From positions 1 through 64,000 of the forward strand of contig JAJDDY010000081.1 of assembly GCA_029260075.1 (NCBI GenBank): a stretch of DNA of 64,000 bases, written 5' to 3'. The notes under the pieces were generated by a model. It was not told where the DNA came from and did not search any database. It saw only the letters and a list, made by a program, of their open reading frames with translations. The translations under genes and the position numbers were made by a program. Each line of letters begins with the position of its first letter. The stretch's first letter is position 1. Below are positions 43,286-52,600 of the stretch, piece after piece. The DNA is from Phycisphaerae bacterium (GTDB lineage Bacteria > Planctomycetota > Phycisphaerae > UBA1845).

Positions 43286-43804
43286 ATGTCCGAGCCGTTT
43301 ATTGGTGAAATCAAAATGTTCGCCGGCAACTTCGCGCCGAGGGGCTTCGCCTTTTGCGACGGGCAACTGCTTGCCGTCTCGCAGAACGATGCGTTGTTTT
43401 CGCTGTTGGGTACCATCTACGGTGGGGACGGGCGCACGACGTTCGGGCTCCCCGAATTGCGCGGCCGACTGCCGGTGCATCAGGGAAATGGCCCCGGCTT
43501 GTCGAATCGCCCAATAGGGCAAAAATCCGGGCAAGAAAACGTTACGGTGACGACAAACCAATTGCCCGTCCACACACATGCGTTCCAAGCATCAAGCGAC
43601 GGCGGCAACTCATCGAACGCTGCCGGCCGGGTGGTCGCCAACGGACCGAGCGTCAAAATGTTCATTGACGATGCGTTCGACGATACCCTGGCTGCCACTT
43701 CGGTGACTTCCACCGGAGGCGCTCAATCGCACGCGAACATTATGCCGTTTCAGTGTATCAACTTCATTATCGCATTGGTCGGGATTTTCCCGTCGCGGAA
43801 CTAG
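43286..43804 (+). CDS. Phage tail collar domain protein 2 (Mdp-like)
   Basis: A 172-residue paralogue of its neighbours. The collar domain reads IKMFAGNFAPRGFAFCDGQL, LFSLLGTIYGGDGRTTFGLP and LRGRLPVHQG. The LPVHTHAFQAS element and the C-terminal INFIIALVGIFPSRN are conserved, while residues about 95-150 are unique. An AAGGGAA-type ribosome-binding site lies ahead. It is the middle gene of the three-gene run, all in one orientation and surely co-transcribed. Differences among the three lie in the region between the His-containing element and the C-terminal strand, where specificity in collar and fibre proteins would lie. Confidence 0.88.
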   Translation: MSEPFIGEIKMFAGNFAPRGFAFCDGQLLAVSQNDALFSLLGTIYGGDGRTTFGLPELRGRLPVHQGNGPGLSNRPIGQKSGQENVTVTTNQLPVHTHAFQASSDGGNSSNAAGRVVANGPSVKMFIDDAFDDTLAATSVTSTGGAQSHANIMPFQCINFIIALVGIFPSRN

Positions 43805-43822
43805 AACTCGAGGAGAAGTCAG

Positions 43823-44353
43823 ATGTCCGAACCGTTCATCGCCGAGATCAAGATATTCGCCGGGAACTTCGCACCGCGAGGCTACGCCTTGTGCAATGGG
43901 CAACTCCTGCCCATATCCCAAAACACGGCCCTCTTCTCCCTCATTGGGACCACGTTCGGCGGCGACGGGCGAACCACCACCGCCCTGCCCAACTTACAAG
44001 GTCGGGCGCCCATGCATCCGGGACGCGGACCCGGGCTCACGCCGCGACGGCTTGGCGAGTCTGGTGGTACGGAAACGGTAGCGTTGTCTGAATCGCAAAT
44101 GCCGAACCACACGCATTCGATCCAGGTACACGGCGCTGATCCAGCCGAGCTCAACGCGCCGGGGGCAAACCGCGCGCTCGCTCGGTCAAGTGGTGGGTTT
44201 TCCTACCAACAGAATACGACCAACAACCTGGTGAACCTCGCCCCCGCGACGTTGCCCAGCACGGGCGGTAGCTCGTCACACGACAACCACCAACCCACGC
44301 TTACCTTGAACTTCATCATCGCACTGGTCGGTGTGTTTCCATCACGAGGTTGA
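43823..44353 (+). CDS. Phage tail collar domain protein 3 (Mdp-like)
   Basis: A 176-residue third paralogue with GAGGAG before its ATG. Collar elements are IKIFAGNFAPRGYALCNGQL, LFSLIGTTFGGDGRTTTALP and LQGRAPMHPG. MPNHTHSIQVHG follows, then a unique stretch (LARSSGGFSYQQNTTNN), and it ends LNFIIALVGVFPSRG. With its two neighbours it forms a trio of similar size that could make a hetero-trimer, as collar and fibre proteins often trimerise. An R1 element starts about 30 bases downstream and separates it from the convergent acetyltransferase gene. Confidence 0.88.
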   Translation: MSEPFIAEIKIFAGNFAPRGYALCNGQLLPISQNTALFSLIGTTFGGDGRTTTALPNLQGRAPMHPGRGPGLTPRRLGESGGTETVALSESQMPNHTHSIQVHGADPAELNAPGANRALARSSGGFSYQQNTTNNLVNLAPATLPSTGGSSSHDNHQPTLTLNFIIALVGVFPSRG

Positions 44354-44380
44354 ACGACTGCTCCACGCATCGACCATGAC

Positions 44381-44504
44381 TAATAACGTGTTACAAAAGT
44401 CTCTTGCAGAGCCGCGCCCGTAAGAAAGCGGTCCGGTTTCGTGGGCGACAACCGCTCCCTTACGGTCGCGGCTCGGACTGAAGCAACCCGTCCTAAACAC
44501 ACTC
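44381..44504. repeat. Nested inverted repeat, family R1, copy 9
   Basis: Left AATAACGTGTTACAAAAGTC, inner arms GAGCCGCGCCCGTAAGAAAG and CTCCCTTACGGTCGCGGCTC, right CAACCCGTCCTAAACACACT. It lies between convergent genes. Confidence 0.75.
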
Positions 44505-44619
44505 CAAGACCGAGAAGGTACGATCAAATCTGCTTTTCGACTTCACATGGCAGCGATCACACAGACACAGAATACCCCGCTCAAACAGCGAAACGAGCCC
44601 GTTGAACTGCACGAAGGCG

Positions 44620-45099
44620 CTAATCGCTTGCGCCCGGAAGCCGTTCCATCATGACGTTCAAATCGGATTCTTCGATCTGTTGATAGCCCTGGTGCTCGAA
44701 CAGGCGAAGCGCGGAGCTGTTGGCGTCGACGTAGACTCGAACGGGAATCACTTTAAGATCAGCCTCCTTTGCGAGGTCGGCGAGCAACGCTGCACCGTAC
44801 CCACGCCCGCGAAACGCTGTCAGAATTGTTAGGTCGAGAATGCGAATCTCGTCGTGCGATCTTGCCACGTAGCACCGACCGACAGGCTGGTCGTCGACGA
44901 TGATGACGTCATACTTCGCATTGGGAAAACGCTCGTGGTAGTGCGTGTGCTGCGCGCGAAACTGCATGTCGATGAACGCTTCGACTTGTTGCTGATCAAG
45001 TCCGGTGTGGGCCAATTCTTCGGCGCGCGAAGAGGCGTAGACCTCGCGCAGCAGCGGCTCATCGCCTGACGTAACAGGCCGTAGCTGGACGAGGGGCAT
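44620..45099 (-). CDS. GNAT acetyltransferase of the collar cluster, copy 1
   Basis: A 159-residue GNAT protein from ATG 45099. An upstream TTG at 45114 is possible. It has LRPVTSGDEPLLREVYASSR at the N-terminus, IRILDLTILTAFRGRGYGAA as beta 4 and the acetyl-CoA loop (RGRGYG, about 103-108), and VDANSSALRLFEHQGYQQI near the end. Its opening DEPLLREVYASSRAEEL closely parallels DEAFLCTLYASTRADEV in the GNAT gene at 45851, so the two are paralogues. GNATs of this kind commonly accompany collar-protein trios. Substrate unknown, though a protein N-terminus or Lys in the collar proteins is conceivable. Confidence 0.82.
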   Translation of the reverse strand: MPLVQLRPVTSGDEPLLREVYASSRAEELAHTGLDQQQVEAFIDMQFRAQHTHYHERFPNAKYDVIIVDDQPVGRCYVARSHDEIRILDLTILTAFRGRGYGAALLADLAKEADLKVIPVRVYVDANSSALRLFEHQGYQQIEESDLNVMMERLPGASD

Positions 45100-45182
45100 T
45101 CGTTGACATGACAAGTTAGTGAATCCGGACGAATTGAGATTCAGTCGCGAATCCGAGAAACCGCAACTTCACGTATGCGATT

Positions 45183-45593
45183 CTACTCGCGCAAACGGCT
45201 AAACACCGATTCGTACATGACACCGCTGTCGTCCGCGCCCACGGGCACCAGAAACAGTTCGAAGCTACCCATGGTCAGGTGCTCAACGCCATAGGTCTGC
45301 TGCGACAGCATTGGTTCACTTGGACCTTGGAACAATATCGAGAATTGTTCCAGCTTGGATGTTGAATTGCGATCCGTCACTTCGATAAGCGTGAGATCCA
45401 ACTGGGTCGGCGAAGTCCGATCGAGAATACGAAACGCGGAGCCGACGTGCGGAGCGAACTCATCCTTGTCCATCATTCTTCCCACGCCGCCTCTCTGTCC
45501 GTCGCTACCCGACGCCAAATTGGTCAGCCCGCTTAGCGCCGCGCCGGCGCCGACGGCGGCCGACCGTAAGAACTCGCCCCTTGTCATACCCAT
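45183..45593 (-). CDS. DUF6916-like protein with Tat-like N-terminus
   Basis: A 136-residue protein starting at ATG 45593 (GGAG 8 bases upstream). The N-terminus MGMTRGEFLRSAAVGAGAAL resembles a Tat-type signal with a weak, single-Arg pair-less motif. A compact beta domain follows: FAPHVGSAFRILD, LDLTLIEVTDR, FSILFQGPSEPMLSQQTYGV, and HLTMGSFELFLVPVGADDSG then YESVFSR. This is the pattern of DUF6916, a small family often encoded beside collar (Mdp-like) proteins. No catalytic residues are apparent. A 5' extension of the frame to 45851 has poor composition and is not used. Its place between two GNAT genes and facing the collar trio supports a shared function. Confidence 0.72.
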   Translation of the reverse strand: MGMTRGEFLRSAAVGAGAALSGLTNLASGSDGQRGGVGRMMDKDEFAPHVGSAFRILDRTSPTQLDLTLIEVTDRNSTSKLEQFSILFQGPSEPMLSQQTYGVEHLTMGSFELFLVPVGADDSGVMYESVFSRLRE

Positions 45594-45850
45594 TTTGATG
45601 TCTCCAGAACAAGACCGACCGTCGCCGCTACCCTCGTTGGACAACGAACGGCCACGGTCCGCTGTGACGGACCATCCACTATTATACTCGCTACAGCGGG
45701 TCGAAAGCAAGCGAAGATGGGCGCCGCCGATATCGATTTCGCCCGTGGTCCCATAGCTCGTAAGCGCCACACACCGTGAGCATTGCGGCGTGGAATCGCT
45801 GCTCGTTGCAACCCCGCCAAGCGCACCCATCAGTCGGCAGCAGGCTGTCA

Positions 45851-46330
45851 CTACGACGGAATAAACTCCATCTGATGATAGAGTGCATCGCTACCGATAC
45901 CGCGAAAACCGAGACGCTCGTACAGGCCGACAGCGGGGTTCGTCGTGACCACCTGCAGCCGAAACGGGCAACGCTGCTCGATTGCCTCTGCTATCAAGGA
46001 ACGGATCAGACCGGTACCAATTCCCCGATCCCGATCTCGTGGTAGTAGCGCAATATCGACCAGGCGCCACTCGTTCTCCGCCCGATAAACCAAAATGCGC
46101 CCGATCAATCGATCATCGCACATGATGATCCGGTGATCAGCGCCTGGAAACTGCATCGCGTAGGATCGGTGTTGAAGGGAAAACTGTTGTTTCAGGAAGT
46201 CGCGCTGCTGATCTTGCGGCCACCCCCACTCGGCGACCTCATCCGCTCGCGTTGAAGCATACAGTGTGCATAGAAACGCCTCATCGTCGGCCGTCACTTT
46301 TCGCGTGTAGTAAGAAGGAGTGTCGGCCAT
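45851..46330 (-). CDS. GNAT acetyltransferase of the collar cluster, copy 2
   Basis: A 159-residue GNAT from ATG 46330. A TTG at 46336 would add two residues. Key elements are WRLVDIALLPRDRDRGIGTG (beta 4 and the acetyl-CoA loop) and VVTTNPAVGLYERLGFRGIG (alpha 4/beta 6). It is a paralogue of the GNAT at 44620, sharing the DEAFLCTLYASTRADEV opening and the QQRDFLKQQFSLQHRSY region (QQVEAFIDMQFRAQHTHY in the other). Together with the DUF6916-like gene they form a minus-strand set convergent with the three collar genes. Confidence 0.82.
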   Translation of the reverse strand: MADTPSYYTRKVTADDEAFLCTLYASTRADEVAEWGWPQDQQRDFLKQQFSLQHRSYAMQFPGADHRIIMCDDRLIGRILVYRAENEWRLVDIALLPRDRDRGIGTGLIRSLIAEAIEQRCPFRLQVVTTNPAVGLYERLGFRGIGSDALYHQMEFIPS

Positions 46331-46833
46331 GAACAATCCATTCGGTACGTCCCGTCCACGAGCTGACAGGGCGCGAAACGATGTTGAGCATCAAGACTGA
46401 TACGTACGTCGTTGCTTCGACAAGCTTACCGGATAAGACCCCGCACATCGAGTCGAACACCCCTGACCGGGGTCAATCATCAGGGCGACCGCATTCTAAC
46501 TCTCGCGGTGTCGGGCTCGGCCGCGGGCTTCTTGTCCACCCGCTTCATGCGGCTGAAAACTCGGATGGTACGCGGCGCGGGAGCCGAGACAGCAGGAGAC
46601 TTCTTAGAATGCCATTGCCCTGGGTCAATCATCTCGGGGGCGTCGCGCGTCGAATCGACTTTGCCGCCCTGCTGCGCCGCCGTAATGATCAGGTTGCCAA
46701 GCTGGTGCGTCGCTCAATGAGATCGTCCTACCCAGTTGTCATGAGCATGGGTTGTCAGTAACCTCGTCGCGACGAGGCGCGATCCACACCGCTGAGCGTT
46801 GTTGCCGCGCCACTGGTTTCAAGGAGTCAAAGT
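46331..46833. other. Intergenic region, possible gene fragment
   Basis: I see no firm gene. On the minus strand a 77-codon open stretch (46480-46713) has protein-like composition (HQLGNLIITAAQQGGKVDS...) but lacks an early ATG and a ribosome-binding site, so it may be a decayed C-terminal fragment. A GGGTCAATCATC motif occurs twice (about 46470 and 46623). AAGGAG near 46820 serves the next gene. Confidence 0.35.
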
Positions 46834-47538
46834 ATGAAGCGTACTATTCTCACCGCACTCGGATGTCTGCTGGTTGTCGCACTGCCAGCTTGCACTTCCA
46901 CGAACGGCAATTCCGACGCCGTCAGCAAGAACATCAATGGCAAGTTCTTGTCTGAGGATCTGAATCCCGACGTTTGGGTCAAACGGTTCGAGGTGGAAGC
47001 GCGGGAGATTTACGCGCAACGAAAAGAAATCGTAGATGCCGTCAAGCTTGCACCGGGAGATCGCATTGCCGACGTCGGTGCGGGCACCGGGCTCTTCGTC
47101 ACCGCCTTCGCCAACGCCGTCGGCGCCAACGGTAAGGTCTTCGCCGTCGACATTTCCCCGCAATTCATCGACCACATTAAGGGTCGCGTCGCGGACGAAG
47201 GGTTGACCAATGTCGACGTTGTTCGATCAAAGCTAGACTCCACGGAGCTGGCCGACCGCTCCGTCGATACCGTCTTTGTCTGCGATACCTACCACCATTT
47301 CGAGCAATACGACGCCATGTTAGCCTCAATCTTCAACGCACTTCGTTCCGGTGGAACGCTCATCGTCATTGACTTCGAGCGCATACCCGGCGTATCACGC
47401 AAGTGGACGCTCGGTCACGTTCGGGCCGACAAACAGCAGTTCACAAGCGAGATCGAACGCTCTGGTTTCCGACTCGTTTCGGAAGTGAACATCCCCGGAC
47501 TCAAGGAAAACTACTTCCTTCGCTTCGAGAAACTGTAG
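46834..47538 (+). CDS. Exported lipoprotein-type SAM-dependent methyltransferase
   Basis: A 234-residue protein (AAGGAG upstream) with a lipoprotein signal peptide: MKRTILTALGCLLVVALPAC, where Cys20 follows a lipobox. The body is a class I methyltransferase with motif I ADVGAGTGLFV (about 78-88), the acidic end of beta 2 (VFAVDIS), and motif IV VDTVFVCDTYHHFE. A methyl transfer outside the cytoplasm is puzzling because SAM is cytoplasmic. Exported or anchored relatives are nevertheless seen in planctomycetes and other bacteria. The next gene starts directly after the stop, so the two are co-expressed. The substrate is unknown. Confidence 0.8.
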   Translation: MKRTILTALGCLLVVALPACTSTNGNSDAVSKNINGKFLSEDLNPDVWVKRFEVEAREIYAQRKEIVDAVKLAPGDRIADVGAGTGLFVTAFANAVGANGKVFAVDISPQFIDHIKGRVADEGLTNVDVVRSKLDSTELADRSVDTVFVCDTYHHFEQYDAMLASIFNALRSGGTLIVIDFERIPGVSRKWTLGHVRADKQQFTSEIERSGFRLVSEVNIPGLKENYFLRFEKL

Positions 47539-48837
47539 GTGTCCGGTCGCCACGGCTTGGGACTCTGGACGCTTACGTTCCTCGTCGTCGCCAACATGGT
47601 CGGCGCCGGCGTATTCACTACGTCCGGCTTCACCTTGCAGAGTCTTGGCTCACCCCGCTTGGTGCTGGCTGCTTGGGCGGTGGGCGGCGCGATTGCCATC
47701 GCTGGCGCGGTTAGCTACGGACAACTCATCCGTATCATGCCCGAATCGGGCGGCGAATACCTCTTTCTCTCACGCGCCGCCCATCCGCTCGTCGGCTTCA
47801 TCGCAGGATGGGTCTCTTTGATCGCCGGATTCACAGGCGCCATCGCGTTCTCCGCGACAGCGCTCGAAAGCTACGCCATGCCCGAAAGCGTGCGACCCGC
47901 TTGGTTACCTGTTAACACCATTGCGGTCGCCGCAGTTGTCGCCGGTGCCTTTTTCCACGGGTTCAAGCCGCGCGCCGGGGTGATCTTTCAAAACACGTCC
48001 GTTATGCTCAAGCTCGCCGTCCTCGGCGCCTTTCTCGTGCTGGCTGTGGCGATGATTCCGATCGATAGGTGGGAAGGCTCGCCAATAGCGACGTCGACTA
48101 GTGAATTCTCCGTTATCTATGCGTTCGCCGGATCGTTGGTTTGGATATCGCTCAGCTATTCAGGGTTCAACGCAGCCGTCTACATCGCGGAAGAAGCGAC
48201 GGAGATCAAGAAGACGGTTCCCAAGTCGCTGGTCCTTGGTACCGTTATCGTCGTCGTCTTGTATCTGTTGCTCAACGCCGTGTTTGTCTTGGCTCCACCG
48301 AGCGACACCGTCGCCGGCCGAAAAGACGTAGCCGCCGCCGCGGCTGAATGGATCGGTGGGCCATGGCTGGCCACCTTCGTTCGAGTCATCATTTCCCTCG
48401 CACTTCTAACGTCCGTTTCCAGCATGATGATGGCTGCCCCCCACGTCTACCGCAAAATGGCCGACGATGGAATGTTACCTGCAGCGCTGGGCGGTGCAGG
48501 CGAATCGCCACGTGCGGCTGTCGTCGTGCAAGCAGGACTGGCGATACTGTTCATTCTCGTCTCATCACTGCAAGGACTCCTATCCTACCTGGGGCTCACA
48601 CTATCGGTGTGCGGGGCGTGTTCCGTCGCGTGCTTGTTCATGCCGTCCGTCCGACGAACCCCATACATTCACGCCCGCAGTCTGCTGCCACTACTCTATG
48701 TCGCCTGCACGCTCGGCGCCGCGGCCATCATGACCTATGGAAAACCGGAGCAAGTATTAGCCAGCGCGCTGACCTTTCTCATCGGCGCTATGGCCTACAC
48801 GGTGGCCAAACGATTCGGAGGTCTCAAGAATAACTAA
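47539..48837 (+). CDS. APC-superfamily amino acid permease
   Basis: A 432-residue inner-membrane protein starting at GTG immediately after the TAG of the methyltransferase gene. It has about 12 hydrophobic segments. The first contains NMVGAGVFTTSG, the G-x-G-x-F unwound helix that binds the substrate in APC transporters. The IYAFAGSLVWISLSYSGFN segment is helix 6, which is also unwound in the family. PNIYRKMAD-like AAPHVYRKMADDGMLPAAL in the middle fits amino acid permeases. The substrate cannot be told. Zero spacing with the upstream gene means translational coupling or shared mRNA. Confidence 0.87.
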   Translation: MSGRHGLGLWTLTFLVVANMVGAGVFTTSGFTLQSLGSPRLVLAAWAVGGAIAIAGAVSYGQLIRIMPESGGEYLFLSRAAHPLVGFIAGWVSLIAGFTGAIAFSATALESYAMPESVRPAWLPVNTIAVAAVVAGAFFHGFKPRAGVIFQNTSVMLKLAVLGAFLVLAVAMIPIDRWEGSPIATSTSEFSVIYAFAGSLVWISLSYSGFNAAVYIAEEATEIKKTVPKSLVLGTVIVVVLYLLLNAVFVLAPPSDTVAGRKDVAAAAAEWIGGPWLATFVRVIISLALLTSVSSMMMAAPHVYRKMADDGMLPAALGGAGESPRAAVVVQAGLAILFILVSSLQGLLSYLGLTLSVCGACSVACLFMPSVRRTPYIHARSLLPLLYVACTLGAAAIMTYGKPEQVLASALTFLIGAMAYTVAKRFGGLKNN

Positions 48838-49156
48838 CAGTCGTGCGTGCAGGTGTGGCATGTGCTTCAACAGGCAGCTAACATGGCTCAGCCACACGGG
48901 ACCACACCGTGCAGTAACGGCATTCGACTTCGGATCGCCTAACGCCGCCACGATTGACAGAGCGTTGACTGCCGAACCGCGGCGCAGACGACGAAGGAGG
49001 CTGAGAGAGTGTTTGAGAAGACGTGCTTCGGACCGAGCCGCGACTGTCAAGGAGCGGTCCTCGTACTTGAAACCGGACCGCTTCCGTACGGGCGCTGCGA
49101 TGAAAGAGACTTCTTAAACACGCACTAAGGCTGGCGGTGCAGAAGGACGAGACAGA
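48838..49156. other. Intergenic region, mostly an R1 element
   Basis: About 165 bases without recognisable features precede the R1 copy at 49004-49128. The region then leads to the start of the ICMT-like gene. Confidence 0.45.
49004..49128. repeat. Nested inverted repeat, family R1, copy 10
   Basis: The ends AGTGTTTGAGAAG and CTTCTTAAACACGCACT are complementary. The inner arms GAGCCGCGACTGTCAAGGAG and CTTCCGTACGGGCGCTGCG are diverged. Confidence 0.78.
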
Positions 49157-49600
49157 ATGAGACGTGTCATTCCACCGGTGTGGGTGCTTATCTCCGTCGG
49201 CCTCATGGCCGGGTTACACTTCTATCTGCCGATTCGCACCGTCGTGCCGCGACCGCTCAACATGAGCGGCGGCGTGCTCGTGCTGATCGGCTTCTCTCTT
49301 TTGGGTTGGTCTGCATTGATTTTTCGACGGGCGCGTACTACGATCAGTCCGTTTCTCGAATCCGCCGCGCTGGTCACGTCCGGACCGTTTCGCCTGAGCC
49401 GAAATCCGATCTACGTCGGTATGGTACTGGGGCTCGTCGGCGTCGCGATCATGTTCGGATCGTTAACGCCGTTCGTCGTGGTTCCAGTGTTCGTCGTGCT
49501 CATCGACCGTGGTTTCATTGCTCCCGAAGAACGCATGCTCAATGCCAAGTTCTCGAACGAATACGAAAAATACTGCCGCCGCGTTCGTCGGTGGGTCTAG
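49157..49600 (+). CDS. Isoprenylcysteine carboxyl methyltransferase-like membrane protein
   Basis: A 147-residue protein with hydrophobic segments at about 7-25, 36-55, 77-100 and 100-115. The C-terminal half carries the hallmark of the ICMT/PEMT-like methyltransferases: TSGPFRLSRNPIYVGM, then EERMLNAKFSNEYEKYCRRV and RRW. In the family these bind SAM at the membrane. Bacterial members methylate unknown small lipophilic substrates, and there is no evidence for protein prenylation here. The gene converges with the tricorn-like gene, 34 bases between stops. Confidence 0.85.
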   Translation: MRRVIPPVWVLISVGLMAGLHFYLPIRTVVPRPLNMSGGVLVLIGFSLLGWSALIFRRARTTISPFLESAALVTSGPFRLSRNPIYVGMVLGLVGVAIMFGSLTPFVVVPVFVVLIDRGFIAPEERMLNAKFSNEYEKYCRRVRRWV

Positions 49601-49634
49601 CGACTGCCACAAGTTCCAGCTTGATGCGCTCTCT

Positions 49635-52600
49635 CTATTCCTTGTCCACCGGGAACGGTTCGTGCTGTGGCCAGGGCAGTGGGTCGGCCGCGATCTTCTT
49701 TTTCAGAATTTCGATGGCCTTCATGAGTTGAGCGTCGTGGCCACGGGCCATTTCCGCGGGGTGCCAATCGACTTCGACGTCCGGCGTTATGCCTTCGTTC
49801 TCGACAATCCACTTGCCGTTGGTGTCGTAGATGCGGTAGTCGGGGGCGGATAATCCACCGCCGTCAACCAAGCTCAGGAACATCGAAACACCAACCAGCC
49901 CGCCCCAGCTTCGCGTACCAATCACGGGGCCCATCTTTCGCATTCGGAATTCCATAGGCAGCATATCGCCACCACTGCCCGCTTGGCGGTTGGTGATGCA
50001 GACCATGTGCGCACGTGTGACGACGGCTGGGGTCGTCTGGTCGTGGGAGTATCGACGCGTCCAAAGTGCCAGCAGTTTCTTATCCAAACGCTGCAGGAAG
50101 ATGTCTGGGTCAAGCCCCCCACCGTTAAACCGACCGTCGACAATAACGCCCTTCTTGCGTGTGAGCCCATAGAAGTACTTCGGAAACTCGCGTGCACTGG
50201 CGTTGTACGTATCCGGCATGTGGATGTAGCCGATCTCCCCGTTGGATGCTTCGTCTGCGATCATGCGATTGTGCTCGACCCAATCGAGGTAGCGTAACGT
50301 TGTCTCACCGCGTGCAGGAACGATAACATATTCGCGCGCGTCTTCGGTTGACGGACTAGCGCTAACCAGAATGGACACCCGCTTTGATGCCAACCCTTGA
50401 AAGTAGCTGTAGAGGTTTCGGTCCGTCGTAACGTCCTCCCCGTTCACCTCCAGGAGATAGTCACCCACGTTGACTGCGACGCCCTGTTTGCCCAACGGCG
50501 GATTGACGCCGCGCGTCCAACCATTGACGTGGTAGATTTTCCTGAATCGGTATCGTCCGCTTGAATTGTCCACGTCGAAATCCGCACCGAGCATGCCCAC
50601 GTTCACGCGATCGGCCTTTCGCTCTGTGTCTCCGCCAAAGACGTAAGTATGTGACGTGTTGAGTTCGCCAATCAGTTCACCAATGATGTATCCAACGTCC
50701 TGCCGACACGACGCATCGGGGATCAACTTACCATACTTGCGATGCATGGCGGGCCAATCGATTCCGTGCATATCCGGCTCGTAATAGAAATCCCTTTCCA
50801 TACGCCACGCTTCATCGAATATCTGACGCCATTCGAGTCGCGGATCGAGCCATATTTTCAACCCGGATAGATCAAGCTCGTCGCCAGTAGCTTTCGTGGC
50901 GCTCGCCCCGACGATGCCGATCGTCCTTCCCTTTCGATAGACAATGTTCTTACCGTCAGCGGCCAGTTTGTAGTCGTGTATGCCTTTGACGACTACAACC
51001 TCCTTGCGGTCGTCGATTGAATAGCGCATCAAATCGCGAGCGCCGATCGCGCGATATTCAAACCGATTGAAGTCACCGTCTTTCTTATTCAGATAGAAGA
51101 TTGCGTCGTCACCAGCCGAGAGGTTGCGGAAGTTGCCGCGCGATAGAGGAATCGCTTCGACACGCTCGGCGATTCCTTCGAAGTCAATGACGACCAAGTC
51201 CGCCGTACCCTCGCTATCGCTGTCGTCCGCGTCGCTTTCATCAGAAGCGTCGGTGGCCGTGTCGGCATCCTCCTCTTTATCCTCTCCTGTCGACTCTTCA
51301 TCGCTCTTGTAGGGCAATATGGAAGGGCCGTCTTTCTTGAGGGTCACTGCGTAGATTCCCGCGACGTCCTTGTAGACCATCTCCCATTCGAAGTCGCAAT
51401 ACGTCGGATCGAAACGGCGGTTGGACACAAAGAGGAGATGCTGTCCGTCGCGCGAGAACACAGGGTGGAAGTCGTTGAACAGGCCGTTGCTGACGCGGTG
51501 CGATTGTCCATCGTCAAGAGAATAGACAAACACCTGAAACACCAAGTCGGCATTCATTTTGGAGTATGTCAGGAAGCGACTGTCCGGCGACCAGGAGAAA
51601 TCGTAAATCGGCTTGATGTCCAGCGACACGTCTACGTTTTCATACTCCGCGTGATCAACTTCAGTGATGTTCTTCGTTTCGATATCGAGGACGTAGCAAC
51701 GAAGCGTCTGATCCGCGAACGCGATCTTCTTACTATCCGGCGACCAGCGAAGCGTGTGACGATATCCGTCGGCATGCTGCGTCAGTTTCACGGACTCAGT
51801 CTTACCAAGCGAATCGACAAGGTAAATCTCATATTCGCCGCTCTTGTCGGAAAGATAGGCGACGGTCTTGCCGTCGGGCGACCACGCTGCGTCTTTGTCC
51901 CGCGCACCGCAGTCGTTTGTAAGGTTGCGTGTCGCACCATTCTTGCGGGGGACGGAGAACACGTCGCCACGGGCCACGACCAGCGCCCGATTGCCACTCG
52001 GTGAGATGTCGATCCCGGTGATTCGATTGGTCACGTCTTCCCATCGAGGCCTCGTCTCGGGGGCGTCGGCGCGAATTTCGACCGGAACGTGCCGCGTCTT
52101 TCCGGTGGTCGTATCCAACACCCATAGCGATCCGCCGAGCTCATATACAATTTGCGAACCGCCTTCGCTTGGTCTCCGCACGTCGTAGTCAGTGTGGTGG
52201 GTAACTTGTCGCACCTTCTTCGTGCGTGGATCCACGCTGAATAAATTGAGTACGCGGTTGCGGTCGGATGTGAAGTAAACGTTCTCACCGATCCACATCG
52301 GAATCCGATCCGTACCGACATGATCCGTCAGGTTGGTCAACTCGTTGGCGGCGAAATCCCACAAGTAGACCTCTTGAGCGCGACCACCGCGATATCGCTT
52401 CCAAGTTCTGTTCTCGCGCGAGGTCTTGTTGTAGGCCATGAACTTCGCATCGGGCGAATAACTACCCGTCGCAGCCTCATTGAGAATCAACTCTTCCACA
52501 TCCGTACCATCGGGCGAGATCAAGAACAGTCGGCTGTATCGACTGGCGCTATTGCGACCGGATCGAAATAGGATTTTTCCGCTCGTTGGATGCCAACCGA

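Noticed and set aside
42769..44353. Prophage or contractile injection system
   Set aside because: Only the collar-type proteins are phage-like. No sheath, tube, baseplate, capsid, terminase or integrase gene is present nearby.
46480..46713. 77-codon minus-strand open stretch with protein-like composition
   Set aside because: It has no ATG in its first third and no ribosome-binding site. It may be a gene fragment but cannot be supported as a gene.
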